64,000 bases of DNA from TA-21 sp035620895 (GCA_035620895.1 DASPFY010000022.1:1-64000); one strand, 5' to 3'. Counted from the stretch's first letter, positions 18,448-27,973 are shown. Numbers and translations: made by a program. Notes: generated by a model from the sequence alone, not told the origin.

Positions 18448-18462
18448 ATATTATATAAACCA
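18448..18462 (-). promoter_or_regulatory. TATA box of the ferredoxin gene
   Basis: Minus-strand GTTTATATAATATTC lies about 28 bp upstream of the ATG at 18422, the archaeal TATA position for a leaderless or very short-leader mRNA. It is one of the clearest promoters in the window, fitting high expression of a ferredoxin. Confidence 0.6.
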
Positions 18463-18490
18463 TATGTGAGATATCTACTGATGACTTTGA

Positions 18491-19591
18491 CTATATCGCT
18501 TCTTCAACTTTGTTGGCCATAAAATCCAGGTCCTTTTCTGTAATTGAAGGATGCACAGGCAGCGAGAGAACGCTTTTTGAAGCCCATTCTGTTATCTCAA
18601 GTTCCCCATTATGAAATTTTGAGTAGAATGGTGTTTGATGGACTGGTGGATCATAATAGATAGTTGCCCCGATACCACTGTCATTTAGGAATTTTTTTAC
18701 CTTGTCTCGAGAATTATTTAACGCCACTGTGTAAAGATACCAATTGTACTTTGTTCTCTGATTTTCGTGCGGCAGAACAATATCTTTATTCTTAATTTTA
18801 TCGCTTAACAGCTGCCCTAATTTTCTTGCGTTGCCAGTTCTCTTGTCCAACATGGATCGAAACTTTTTCATCTGAGTTTTTGCAATAGCTGCCGAAATTT
18901 CTGGTAATCTCATATTGAAACCGATTATCCGTGTATCATACCCACTCACCATTCCATGATTTCGAATCATTCGCAGCTTTTCTGCATATTCGTCGCTATT
19001 GGTAGTAATTGCACCGCCTTCGCCTGAGGTCAAGACTTTTGACGCATACATACTAAAACACCCCATTTGACCTAATGTCCCTGTCTGGTTTCCATCGAAC
19101 GTGGATCCTAATGATTGACAGGCATCTTCTATAACCGTCAGTGAATGTTCATTTGCTATCTCCAGTATTTCATCCATCTTTGCAGGATGTCCGTATAGGT
19201 GAACTGGGATTATTGCCCTTGTTTTTTTGGTAATCTTGCCTTGTAAATCCTGAGGACTCATTGTAAAGGTATCTTTCTCAATATCGACAAAGACTGGTTT
19301 GGCACCTGTACACGCGACTGAATTTGCAGTTGCAACAAATGTAAATGAAGGGATCAATATTTCGTCTGCTTCTTTTATTCCTGCAGCAAGAATTGAAGCG
19401 TGCAAGGCGGCAGTGCCAGAATTTACTGCGATCGCATGTTTGATATGCAAGAAATTAGCCAACAATCCTTCAAAATCCTGAACTCTTTTACCGCCAGAAT
19501 TAGAGGCAGAAGTTAAAATTCCCTCATCCAGTACCTTGAGAATCTCTTGTCTTTCATCATCATCTATTTGTGGTTTATTTATGGGTATCAT
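18491..19591 (-). CDS. DegT/DnrJ/EryC1-family sugar aminotransferase
   Basis: 366 residues. PLP-type fold with VNSGTAALHAS, the PLP-contacting VIEDACQSLGS, and the Schiff-base Lys in SMYASKVLTSGEGG. The family transaminates nucleotide-linked 4-keto sugars, giving amino sugars such as perosamine for surface glycans or glycoproteins. It has no sugar genes directly beside it, but the window holds a glycan module at 29.5-35 kb. Length normal. Confidence 0.92.
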   Translation of the reverse strand: MIPINKPQIDDDERQEILKVLDEGILTSASNSGGKRVQDFEGLLANFLHIKHAIAVNSGTAALHASILAAGIKEADEILIPSFTFVATANSVACTGAKPVFVDIEKDTFTMSPQDLQGKITKKTRAIIPVHLYGHPAKMDEILEIANEHSLTVIEDACQSLGSTFDGNQTGTLGQMGCFSMYASKVLTSGEGGAITTNSDEYAEKLRMIRNHGMVSGYDTRIIGFNMRLPEISAAIAKTQMKKFRSMLDKRTGNARKLGQLLSDKIKNKDIVLPHENQRTKYNWYLYTVALNNSRDKVKKFLNDSGIGATIYYDPPVHQTPFYSKFHNGELEITEWASKSVLSLPVHPSITEKDLDFMANKVEEAI

Positions 19592-19738
19592 AAGTGATTC
19601 ACTTGATTAATAATTTCCTATTATACAAAATAATAATGCCATTTATAATTAAAACGTCCCATTTTGCCTTTTGACAGCATTTAAACAAATAAAAATAAGA
19701 AATATTCCAAGAAATTCAAGCAGATGTGGCAGAGTGGT

Positions 19739-19760
19739 CTTCTTAGATTTAAGAACACAA
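19739..19760 (+). other. D-loop intron of tRNA-Ser(TGA)
   Basis: 22 nt that must be removed for a normal D-loop. It contains a perfect 6-bp hairpin, TTCTTA-GATT-TAAGAA. The exact boundary may shift by a base. The position is non-canonical; the archaeal splicing endonuclease of this lineage is known to accept such sites. Confidence 0.75.
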
Positions 19761-19778
19761 TAATGCGTCGGCCTTGAG

Positions 19779-19792
19779 TCAGGTCGAAAGAA
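19779..19792 (+). other. Anticodon-loop intron (37/38) of tRNA-Ser(TGA)
   Basis: 14 nt inserted between positions 37 and 38, the canonical archaeal intron site. The TTGA of the anticodon can pair with TCGA inside the intron, giving the central helix of a relaxed bulge-helix-bulge. Confidence 0.8.
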
Positions 19793-19928
19793 AGCCGATT
19801 CGCCTTCGGGCGAGCAGGAGTTCAAATCTCCTCATCTGCGCCATATTCCATCTGAAATCTCAAAAGTATTTACCTAATGAGTTTGATTAGATTGGAAAAT
19901 TAAATAGAATTATAAAAAATCACATGTA

Positions 19929-21056
19929 ATGCAGCATATGGAAAGAAGAAAGTTAATTCGACTTGTTATCCCTTCTGCACTTGTTATTATTGTTAGCGTC
20001 ATGACCATGAAATTTTCCCCTTCTGAAACCTTGGTGCCATTACCTTCCCCAATATCAAATACGGGCAACTTAACAAACTCAAAGGGAGTAGAAATTACTG
20101 CGCAGGGATTGCAAGCTCCGAGGGCTATCGATATTTCTATGGACGGGAGAATTTTCATTACAGAAAAACGCGGAAGTATTAGAGTTGTTGATAATGGTAC
20201 CCTCCTAGCAGAGCCATTAGGCGACATAAAGGTTGAAAACATAGGGGATGGCGGTTTACTGGGCCTTACACTGCATCCAAATTTTACGCAGAATCACATG
20301 TTATATGTATATCACACATACTCAAATAACACTGGATTATTCAACAGAGTTTTGATGCTCCAAGAAAGTAACAATAGAATAATTGATTCAAAGACAATAG
20401 TGGACGGTATCCCGGGCGGTGAGTATCGTGATGGTGGTCGCATTAAATTTGGGCCAGACGGAAAACTCTATGTGTCAACTGGAGATGCCTCAATTCCAGA
20501 ACTATCTCAGGACCTGAATTCTCTGGCAGGAAAAATTCTTCGTGTTAATGAAGATGGAACTATTCCGGATGATAATCCGATTTCAAATTCAAGCGTGTAT
20601 GCATATGGTTTTAGGAATTCACAAGGATTAGCATGGGATTTAGAAAGTGGCGAGCTATACGCTTCTGATCAGGGAGCAGCTGGCAATGATGAAATAAATT
20701 TGGTGTTACCAGGCAAGAATTATGGTTGGCCCAACGAAGAATGCAATAGTAACGGTGAGAATACTGCACCGTTGGTTTGTTTTAATCCATCTTTAGAACC
20801 TTCTGGAATTACCTTTGTGATTTCAGACAAGCTGGGATATGCGAATCATCTGCTCGTAGCTACTTTAAAGGGATCCCATTTAAGAGAAATTAACTTTGAA
20901 ACAGGTAGTCAGAATACCATCCTTGTTGGCTATGGTCGTATAGCAGATGTTGCCGAGTCTGGAGATGGATCAATCTTTGTTCTTACCAGTAATACCGATG
21001 GGAGGGCGTTACCGCAACAAGGCGATGACAAAATATTAAGGCTTACGAGATCATAG
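19929..21056 (+). CDS. Exported PQQ-type sugar dehydrogenase (glucose/sorbosone dehydrogenase family)
   Basis: 375 residues. An N-terminal hydrophobic anchor (LVIPSALVIIVSVMTM) is followed by a six-bladed propeller of the GSDH family: APRAIDISMDGRIFITEKRG, GDGGLLGLTLHPNF, YRDGGRIKFGPDGKLYVSTGD and the YGFRNSQGLAWD blade. Relatives oxidize aldose sugars outside the membrane with PQQ; whether PQQ is used here is unknown. It is followed 11 bp later by HMG-CoA reductase. Confidence 0.88.
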   Translation: MQHMERRKLIRLVIPSALVIIVSVMTMKFSPSETLVPLPSPISNTGNLTNSKGVEITAQGLQAPRAIDISMDGRIFITEKRGSIRVVDNGTLLAEPLGDIKVENIGDGGLLGLTLHPNFTQNHMLYVYHTYSNNTGLFNRVLMLQESNNRIIDSKTIVDGIPGGEYRDGGRIKFGPDGKLYVSTGDASIPELSQDLNSLAGKILRVNEDGTIPDDNPISNSSVYAYGFRNSQGLAWDLESGELYASDQGAAGNDEINLVLPGKNYGWPNEECNSNGENTAPLVCFNPSLEPSGITFVISDKLGYANHLLVATLKGSHLREINFETGSQNTILVGYGRIADVAESGDGSIFVLTSNTDGRALPQQGDDKILRLTRS

Positions 21057-21067
21057 TAGTCGTACCA

Positions 21068-22330
21068 ATGAATACAGAAAAGAAATTTTATGAGATGAAT
21101 CTCAATGAAAGATTATCATTATTAGCATCAAAAAGCAATCTCACAAAAGATCAAATTTCCGCTGTTGTTAATCAACCATTACCTTTTGATAAAATTGACA
21201 GGATGGTAGAAAATGCAGTAGGAAGTTTTTCACTACCTCTTGGCATAGCAATGAATTTTGTAATAAATGGTAAAGAATATCTGGTTCCCATGGCAATCGA
21301 AGAACCATCCGTTATTGCAGCTGCGACTCATGCGGCAAAACTAGCCAAGTCTGGAGGAGGATTCAAGGCATCAGCTGAAAGCTCCATAATGAGGGGTCAA
21401 ATTCTGGTAACTAACCTGTTAGAGATCAAAAAGGCCATTCATATTATCTCAAAGAGCAAGGAATCTTTACTCAGAACGGTCAATTCGATTTCAAAAAACG
21501 TAAAGGCATTGGATCTGAAAACAAGAATAGTTGAAAATGAAATTGATGGAACAAAGATGCTTGCGACAGAACTATATGTTGATTGTAAGGATTCAATGGG
21601 TGCCAATACGATAAATTCGATGTGCGAATTGTTGGGGCCTGAAATAGAGCAAAAGACTGGTGGAAAGGTTATTGTGAAAATACTTTCTAATTATGCCACA
21701 GAGAGAATTGCAACCAGTAAAGCCACATTTAAAAAGCAAGAACTTGGAGGCAGTGATATAGTTGATAGGATACTTTCTGCTTTTGCATTTGCATTCTCTG
21801 ATACGTACAGGGCAGTAACCCATAACAAAGGCATTATGAATGGAATAGATGCAGTGTCTATTGCAACAGGTCAAGATTTTCGTGCAATTGAGGCCGCCGC
21901 TCATGCTTATGCATCAAGAAGTGGAAAATATAGATCACTTACTACTTTTTCAAAGTCATCTAATGGTGATCTAGTAGGGAGAATAGAAATTCCTTTGTCT
22001 GTTGGCATAGTAGGTGGCATATCAACCGTGCATCCTGTAGCTACATTGAGTTTGAAAATTTTAGGAGTAAAATCAGCAAGTGAATTGGCTTGTGTTATAG
22101 CATCTGTTGGACTAGCACAAAATTTGGCAGCAATTAGGGCATTGTCTACAGAAGGAATTCAAAAGGGCCATATGAAATTACACGCAAAGAATATTGCTGT
22201 TGCAGCAGGAGCCACTGGCAAATTAGTTGATATTGTATCTGAAACAATGTATAAGCAATCAAAGATAAGTTTGGATAGTGCTAGACGAATTCTGCAGGAT
22301 TTACACCACGCAAGGGATAGTTCATCCTAG
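21068..22330 (+). CDS. Hydroxymethylglutaryl-CoA reductase, class II
   Basis: 420 residues with class II signatures: ENAVGSFSLPLGIAMNF, PMAIEEPSVIAA (catalytic Glu), HNKGIMNGIDAV (Lys), GQDFRAIEA (Asp) and GHMKLHAKN (His). It catalyses reduction of HMG-CoA to mevalonate for isoprenoid lipids. Class II enzymes are mostly bacterial or degradative, but some archaea use them in biosynthesis, which is the likely role in this lipid-ether organism. The cofactor preference cannot be read with certainty. Confidence 0.95.
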   Translation: MNTEKKFYEMNLNERLSLLASKSNLTKDQISAVVNQPLPFDKIDRMVENAVGSFSLPLGIAMNFVINGKEYLVPMAIEEPSVIAAATHAAKLAKSGGGFKASAESSIMRGQILVTNLLEIKKAIHIISKSKESLLRTVNSISKNVKALDLKTRIVENEIDGTKMLATELYVDCKDSMGANTINSMCELLGPEIEQKTGGKVIVKILSNYATERIATSKATFKKQELGGSDIVDRILSAFAFAFSDTYRAVTHNKGIMNGIDAVSIATGQDFRAIEAAAHAYASRSGKYRSLTTFSKSSNGDLVGRIEIPLSVGIVGGISTVHPVATLSLKILGVKSASELACVIASVGLAQNLAAIRALSTEGIQKGHMKLHAKNIAVAAGATGKLVDIVSETMYKQSKISLDSARRILQDLHHARDSSS

Positions 22331-22456
22331 AACATTTTATAAATAATTTTGAACAATTATTCATAACAAAACATCTTAATAATTATCAGAAAAAAACCAT
22401 ACAAATAAATTTTTCAATAGAAATATATCCCATTAAAAAGATCCTTTTGATATCAG

Positions 22457-23434
22457 ATGGCAACAGTAAAATTTGTGATACCAAAAGGCAGTATCGAAGA
22501 TGCGACCTTTAAGATCCTTGAAGAGGCATGGCAAACTGTTAGAGGTCGTGGAAGAACCTATAGAGTTAAGCTAAGCGATCCTGAAATTGAAGTAAAAATT
22601 TTGAGACCTCAAGAGATCCCTACATATGTACAAGAGGGATTTTATGATATAGGAATTACCGGTAAAGATTGGATTGTTGAGGCAAGTGCTGATGTTAAGA
22701 TATTATTGGATTTAGAATATGGTCAAGTTAATCAGGTCGTAGCGATCCCAGAAAATTTTGAATACAACAACTTGACTGAGTTGATAGAAGGTTTCGCAAA
22801 ACAGAAACGAACGTTGAGAATTTCATCTGAATATCTGACTACTACTTCGGCTCGCATACGTTCTAATAAATCATATCAAAAATATTATGGCGATATCCGA
22901 CCGATGATTATTACACCATGGATGAGGATAGGTGAAAATAAAATGGTTGAAATCTTTCTATCCTTTGGTGCCACCGAGGCCAAACCCCCCGAAGATGTTG
23001 ATGCTATTTGTGATATTACAGAAACAGGCACTACACTCAATCAGAACAACCTAAAGCTTATTGAAACCCTAGGTCATTCAAGTGCTCAATTAATTGCAAA
23101 CAAAAATTCTTTAGAGGACAAAATAAAGTCTGAAAAAATTGCGGACATACTGGCCCTCATCAAGGGAGTTGTGGAGGCAAGGAAGAAACTTCACATTTTT
23201 GTAAATGTGAAAGAGGAGAACCTACAGAAATTGTTGGACAGTTTACCTGCCCTTAAAAGACCCACAATAAGCAAATTAAGTGAAGAAGGCTGGTTTGGTG
23301 TCAATACGGTGATAGATAAAAACGAGTTCATAAAGATTGTTCCAAAGTTAAGAGAGATAGCTCAAGGACTTGTTGTGATGCAACCAAAACAAATACTCCC
23401 GTTAGCGGAGTTAAAACAGGTCATGAATCAGTGA
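22457..23434 (+). CDS. hisG: ATP phosphoribosyltransferase, long form
   Basis: 325 residues. The catalytic region contains FYDIGITGKDWIVE and the PRPP-binding DVDAICDITETGTTL. A C-terminal ACT-like regulatory domain of about 75 residues (LHIFVNVKEENLQKLLD to VVMQPKQILPL) marks the long form that is feedback-inhibited by histidine and needs no HisZ. First gene of the his operon; overlaps hisD by 4 bp (GTGA). An A/T stretch AAATATATCC about 30 bp upstream of the ATG is a candidate TATA box. Confidence 0.96.
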   Translation: MATVKFVIPKGSIEDATFKILEEAWQTVRGRGRTYRVKLSDPEIEVKILRPQEIPTYVQEGFYDIGITGKDWIVEASADVKILLDLEYGQVNQVVAIPENFEYNNLTELIEGFAKQKRTLRISSEYLTTTSARIRSNKSYQKYYGDIRPMIITPWMRIGENKMVEIFLSFGATEAKPPEDVDAICDITETGTTLNQNNLKLIETLGHSSAQLIANKNSLEDKIKSEKIADILALIKGVVEARKKLHIFVNVKEENLQKLLDSLPALKRPTISKLSEEGWFGVNTVIDKNEFIKIVPKLREIAQGLVVMQPKQILPLAELKQVMNQ

Positions 23435-24714
23435 TAAAAAAAATAAAAGTAGGGAACGCAGTCAAAGAAGCAAAGATCATTCGTGGTTCAAATCGTATTC
23501 CTCAGAAGAATGTTATTGTTGAAAAGATAATTAATGATGTTATCAAATTTGGGGACAATGCACTAATTAAATATACTAAAAAATATGATAGTGTAAAAAT
23601 CGATTCTGTTCTTGTTGATAAAGCCGAACTGAGAAAAGCCTACAAGGAGGTAACGACGAATCAATTAAATTCTCTAAAGAAAAGCAAAAAACTTCTTGAA
23701 AGGAATGAAAAAATGCTTCTAGAACGATTGACAGGAATCATATTATCAGAAGATGGAGTAAGAATTGAGAAGGCACTCAAACCAATAGACAGTGTTGGTT
23801 GTTATGTCCCAGGAGGACGAGCACGGTATCCGAGCACGTTGATGATGTGTGTTGTTCCTGCAATAATTGCAGGTGTAAACAGGATATCTGTAGTAAGTCC
23901 TCCCATGAAAGATGGCAAAATCGATCCTGTCACGCTTGTGGCTGCCGATATCTGCGGTATAGACGAAGTCTATAGAGTTGGTGGTGCCCAAGCGGTGGCA
24001 GCTCTTGCATATGGAACAAAAACAATAAGCAAGGTTGATAAAATCGTCGGACCCGGAGGCCCATTTGTTAACATTGCAAAATTTCTTGTTAGCAATAAGA
24101 TTGCCATTGATATGATAGCGGGTCCAACCGAACTTTTAATATATGCAGATTCGAAGTCTGATCCCAAATTTGTAGTCAAGGATTTGATATCTCAGGCAGA
24201 ACACAGTACGGATACCATTTGTGGTGTCGTTACTATTTCAGAGTCTTTGGTTGCAAAATTAGAGAGTGAAATTACAAAGACATTGAATAGTTCCCTGCCA
24301 AGATTGGAAATTGTATCAACTAGTTTCAAGAGGAATGGCTTCATTGCACTGTGTAAAAACGAGGAGGATGCGATATCATTTATTAACGAATTGGCCCCAG
24401 AACATCTTGAGGTCTTATCAGAAAACTCTATTAAAATAGCTTCTAAGGTAAAAACTGCAGGTATTGTCTTACTGGGCAAGTACAGTCCCTCATCTGCAAG
24501 CGATTATTGTCTTGGATCAAATCACGTGTTACCTACTACAGAATTTGGCAAATCAAAGTCCTCATTATCTGTACTTGATTTTGTAAAATTAGTTAACCAC
24601 GTTACGGTAACAAGATTTGGACTTCAATCGGTTCAAAAATATATAAAGGAATTGGCTTTTGCTGAAGGTTTACCAAATCATTATTATGCAGTAGAAGAGA
24701 GGTTCAGAAATTGA
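23431..24714 (+). CDS. hisD: Histidinol dehydrogenase
   Basis: 427 residues with the family signature VPGGRARYPSTLMMCVVPA, zinc and substrate residues in LISQAEHSTDT and LAPEHLEVL, and GTKTISKVDKIVGPGGPFV. It performs the last two oxidations from histidinol to histidine with NAD+. The GTG start lies inside the hisG stop region; overlaps hisC by 4 bp (TTGA). Confidence 0.97.
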   Translation: MIKKIKVGNAVKEAKIIRGSNRIPQKNVIVEKIINDVIKFGDNALIKYTKKYDSVKIDSVLVDKAELRKAYKEVTTNQLNSLKKSKKLLERNEKMLLERLTGIILSEDGVRIEKALKPIDSVGCYVPGGRARYPSTLMMCVVPAIIAGVNRISVVSPPMKDGKIDPVTLVAADICGIDEVYRVGGAQAVAALAYGTKTISKVDKIVGPGGPFVNIAKFLVSNKIAIDMIAGPTELLIYADSKSDPKFVVKDLISQAEHSTDTICGVVTISESLVAKLESEITKTLNSSLPRLEIVSTSFKRNGFIALCKNEEDAISFINELAPEHLEVLSENSIKIASKVKTAGIVLLGKYSPSSASDYCLGSNHVLPTTEFGKSKSSLSVLDFVKLVNHVTVTRFGLQSVQKYIKELAFAEGLPNHYYAVEERFRN

Positions 24715-25775
24715 CAGATTGGATAATGAAAGAAATGAAGAAAATTTCTACGATTGAAAAATATGCAATACCCTCTGAAAGTAATTTTTTTAAATTGGAC
24801 GCAAATGAAAATCTTGTTTTAGAGAAGGATTTTCTCACCAGGATTTCACTAGAGAGTTTAAAAAAAATTGATCTGAGAAAATATCCCATTGGTCTATATG
24901 AACGACTATACAGAAAGCTATCCCATTATCTGAAAATAAGTGAAAACTCACTAGTGTTGGGTAGCGGTTCTGATCAAATTATAGACTTGCTTTTGACACT
25001 GATTGGAAGAGGTAGGAGATTAACATCGATATACCCTACTTTTTCCTACTTTAAAGCAAGGTGCCAGGTTCATGGAGTAGCCGTTTCTGAAATAATGTTA
25101 TCACCAATTGATAACTCTCTTGATATAGAGAAATTTATTATCGACGCAAAAAAATCTCATGTGATATATTTGTGTTCTCCAAACAATCCTACTGGAAATC
25201 AATTTGAGAAATCTAAAATTCTTGATATTTTGGGCTCCTTGAAAAATAATCTAGTAATTATAGATGAAGCATATGTAGAATTTGCAAAATATTCATTAAT
25301 TAAATACGTGAAGGAATATCCAAATCTAGTAATTCTTCGTACATTTTCAAAGGCGTTGGGGTTGGCGGGCGCAAGGGTAGGATATATGGTGGCAAATGAC
25401 GAGCTGGCAGATTTATTTAGAAATAAAATTCAGTTACCATATGCTGTAAATAGCCTCTCACTTGCTATTGCAATTTCACTTATCTCTAGTCCTGGAAAAG
25501 TAGAAGAAAGCATATCACTAATAAAGCGTGAAAGAGAAAGGCTCTACCAAAGGCTCTCAAAAATCAAAAACATAAATGTTTACAAGTCAGATGCAAACTT
25601 TCTTTTCATAAAATGTAACACAAAATATGCTAGAATCGTCGATGCACTAGAAAATTCAAAAATAATAGTCAAGGCGTTAGGTAACATCAATAACTACGGA
25701 AACTGTATTAGAATGACGGTGGGTACAAAAAAAATGAATGATAAAATATTGTCAACAATCAAAGACATTCAATAA
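24711..25775 (+). CDS. hisC: Histidinol-phosphate aminotransferase
   Basis: 354-residue fold type I PLP enzyme: SGSDQIIDLLL, LCSPNNPTGNQF, VIIDEAYVEF and the Schiff-base lysine in RTFSKALGLAGARVGY. Converts imidazole-acetol phosphate to histidinol phosphate. TTG start overlapping the hisD stop; in-frame ATGs at codons 6 and 9 are possible later starts. Followed 22 bp later by a HAD phosphatase. Confidence 0.95.
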   Translation: MTDWIMKEMKKISTIEKYAIPSESNFFKLDANENLVLEKDFLTRISLESLKKIDLRKYPIGLYERLYRKLSHYLKISENSLVLGSGSDQIIDLLLTLIGRGRRLTSIYPTFSYFKARCQVHGVAVSEIMLSPIDNSLDIEKFIIDAKKSHVIYLCSPNNPTGNQFEKSKILDILGSLKNNLVIIDEAYVEFAKYSLIKYVKEYPNLVILRTFSKALGLAGARVGYMVANDELADLFRNKIQLPYAVNSLSLAIAISLISSPGKVEESISLIKRERERLYQRLSKIKNINVYKSDANFLFIKCNTKYARIVDALENSKIIVKALGNINNYGNCIRMTVGTKKMNDKILSTIKDIQ

Positions 25776-25797
25776 AATCAAAGTAGATTCGATTAGA

Positions 25798-26745
25798 ATG
25801 AATTCAAATGCATGTATTATTTTTGATATCGATGGTACGTTAATTGATACCAGAGAATCTTACAACAAGACAATAAGAAAAACAGTCCAATACCTCGTTA
25901 ATTATATCAATCCTACCAAAGGAAATATAGGCACACTAGTCAGTAATGAGCTGATTTTCGAATTCCGTAAATCTGGAATGTTTAACAATGATACTGATAC
26001 AAGCTATGCATTTATTCTGAGTATACTATTTGGACCGTCCAGGATTTCTGATTTACATTTTTTTATAGAAAATATAGCAAGCAACGCAACTTCAAATGGA
26101 ATAAAGTCTGTGGAAAATTATCTCAAAAGTTATTCGAAAAACCGTCTGATGCGGATTAAGAAAGTTCTAAAGTATCCTGGAGATATTAACAGAAGCATTT
26201 TAACTCGAGTTTTTGATGAATACTTTTACGGACCGCAATTATTCAAAAAACAACACAACTCAATTGCTAAATTTTATTCTGGTAAGCCGTTAATTGAAAA
26301 TGATACACTTTTGGTTAGAAATTCAACTATGAAGAAAATATCGAATATTTTTGATAAAAGGATAGGAATTGTTTCTGGGAGGAGTAGAATAGCAGCTGAG
26401 TATTCCATGAAGTCAATCTTTAAGTTTTTTGACATAAATGGGTCAGTTTATCTAGAAGACGAAAAAAGAGAATTAGGTAAACCGGACCCTTCGGCTCTGA
26501 TAAAATCCGTAAAAATTTTTGGAGTCACCAATGCTTTTTATGTTGGAGATTCTGCAGAGGATTTATTCATGGTACAGAGAGCAAGAAAAATATCCGATCT
26601 GGATATTAAATTAATTGGAATATGTGCCTCTAACGCAAGATCGAATCAGATAAGGAACCTATTCAGGAGTAATGGAACTTCGTTAATAGTCAAAAACGTT
26701 AACGAATTACCGAACATATTAAATAAAGTTAGGACCCAATTTTAG
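25798..26745 (+). CDS. HAD-superfamily phosphatase, candidate histidinol-phosphate phosphatase
   Basis: 315 residues. HAD motifs are complete: IFDIDGTLID (nucleophile and general acid Asp), GIVSGRSRIAAE (motif II Ser), the Lys in GKPDPSAL, and YVGDSAEDLF (motif IV acids). A long helical cap sits between motifs I and II. It lies between hisC and hisB in a tight operon that otherwise has no phosphatase for histidinol phosphate, so it is the natural candidate for that step. The frame extends 20 codons upstream into hisC; the ATG at 25798 is chosen because the HAD fold starts directly after it. Confidence 0.85.
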   Translation: MNSNACIIFDIDGTLIDTRESYNKTIRKTVQYLVNYINPTKGNIGTLVSNELIFEFRKSGMFNNDTDTSYAFILSILFGPSRISDLHFFIENIASNATSNGIKSVENYLKSYSKNRLMRIKKVLKYPGDINRSILTRVFDEYFYGPQLFKKQHNSIAKFYSGKPLIENDTLLVRNSTMKKISNIFDKRIGIVSGRSRIAAEYSMKSIFKFFDINGSVYLEDEKRELGKPDPSALIKSVKIFGVTNAFYVGDSAEDLFMVQRARKISDLDIKLIGICASNARSNQIRNLFRSNGTSLIVKNVNELPNILNKVRTQF

Positions 26746-26752
26746 ATACCAA

Positions 26753-27352
26753 TTGTCAGATACCGATAAGGTTAGGACTGCAACGCTGAGCAGAAGTACA
26801 TCTGAAACAACAATAAAGCTAAATGTTAATCTCGATGGCGAAGGTGATGCACAGATCACCACTGGATTGAAATTTCTAGATCACCTCATAACAACATTTT
26901 GCAAATACAGCCTTGTTGATATTGAAGCTGAAGTTAAATCTCATGATTCGATTTTACATCATTTGATAGAAGATATTGCTATTTGTATAGGTCAGGGATT
27001 GGATAAGGCATTAGGAAATAGAGCCAGAATTATGAGATTTGGATATGCTATTGTTCCTATGGATGATTCGAGAAGCAATTCAGCAATTGATCTGGTTAAG
27101 AGACAATTCTCTAAATTTGAATTAAAGTTAGAAAGGAATGAAGTGGAAGGCGTTGTAAAGGAGGATATTGAACACTTTTTCAGATCTTTACTGCAAAATC
27201 TTGTTGCCTGTACACACATACAGGTAGAATATGGAGAGGATGATCATCATAAATTAGAGTCTGCCATGAAGAGCTTCGCTATTGCGTTTAGAAATGCTGC
27301 AGCAATTGACCAAAGGAGAAAAGGATTGCCTAGTACTAAAGACATGATGTAA
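26753..27352 (+). CDS. hisB: Imidazoleglycerol-phosphate dehydratase
   Basis: 199 residues, monofunctional form. Diagnostic metal-binding repeats: FLDHLITTFCKY and HHLIEDIAICIGQ in the first half, and IEHFFRSLLQN and DDHHKLESAMKSFA in the second. Removes water from imidazole glycerol phosphate. TTG start 7 bp after the HAD gene; hisH follows with no gap. Because no phosphatase domain is fused, a separate histidinol phosphatase is needed. Confidence 0.97.
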   Translation: MSDTDKVRTATLSRSTSETTIKLNVNLDGEGDAQITTGLKFLDHLITTFCKYSLVDIEAEVKSHDSILHHLIEDIAICIGQGLDKALGNRARIMRFGYAIVPMDDSRSNSAIDLVKRQFSKFELKLERNEVEGVVKEDIEHFFRSLLQNLVACTHIQVEYGEDDHHKLESAMKSFAIAFRNAAAIDQRRKGLPSTKDMM

Positions 27353-27973
27353 ATGACAGAGATAGCTATTTTTGATTTTGGAGCAGGTAATCTATTTAAT
27401 TTGCACCAATCCCTCCTTAGAAATGGTGCGCATACCGTAGATATCATAAGGACTCTAAATGAATTGGAAAATTATGATGGATTGGTTTTACCAGGAGTCG
27501 GTAACTTTGATAGCGCTATTAGTTCTATACTAAAAGATTCAGGTTCACTAAATGCCGCCGTCGATAGTGGATTGCCAGTACTTGGCATTTGTCTTGGTCT
27601 TGAAATGTTATTCAATAAAAGCGAAGAGGGAATTCTTGATGGGCTTAAAATATTGGATGGGGAAGTTTTGATGCTTCCAAAAACAAAGGTGAAAGTCCCT
27701 CACATAGGTTGGAATAATTTAAGAATTGTTAAAACAGAATGTAACTTGCTGAAAGGGATTCCGCAAGATTCTTGGGTGTATTTTGTTCATTCGTATCATA
27801 TCGAGCCCAAAGATGAAAATCTAATTGCGGCAATAACTGACTATGGTTCGAAATTGCCTGTTGTAATAGAACGCTCAAATCTTTTTGGTACCCAATTCCA
27901 CCCTGAAAAATCGGGAAAAATTGGAGCCCAAATTATGAAAAATTTTGTCAATATTTGTGAAAAAAGCGAATGA
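27353..27973 (+). CDS. hisH: Imidazole glycerol phosphate synthase, glutaminase subunit
   Basis: 206-residue class I glutamine amidotransferase: VLPGVGNF oxyanion strand, Cys nucleophile in GICLGLEMLF, and His-Glu of the triad in QFHPEKSG. It delivers ammonia to HisF, encoded two genes downstream. ATG directly after the hisB TAA; overlaps hisA by 4 bp. Confidence 0.97.
   Translation: MTEIAIFDFGAGNLFNLHQSLLRNGAHTVDIIRTLNELENYDGLVLPGVGNFDSAISSILKDSGSLNAAVDSGLPVLGICLGLEMLFNKSEEGILDGLKILDGEVLMLPKTKVKVPHIGWNNLRIVKTECNLLKGIPQDSWVYFVHSYHIEPKDENLIAAITDYGSKLPVVIERSNLFGTQFHPEKSGKIGAQIMKNFVNICEKSE

Larger units (their letters stand above)
19720..19840 (+). tRNA. tRNA-Ser(TGA) with two introns; CCA encoded
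   Basis: Acceptor GCAGATG/CATCTGC is perfect, the T-arm is AGGAG-TTCAAAT-CTCCT, and the long variable arm TCGCC-TTC-GGGCGA marks a class II tRNA. Anticodon stem TCGGC/GCCGA with loop CT-TGA-G..A. The gene is 121 nt. Removing a 22-nt insert in the D-loop and a 14-nt insert after position 37 gives an 85-nt tRNA with a normal D-loop (GAGTGGTTAA). CCA follows at 19841-19843. Decodes UCA-type serine codons. Confidence 0.93.
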
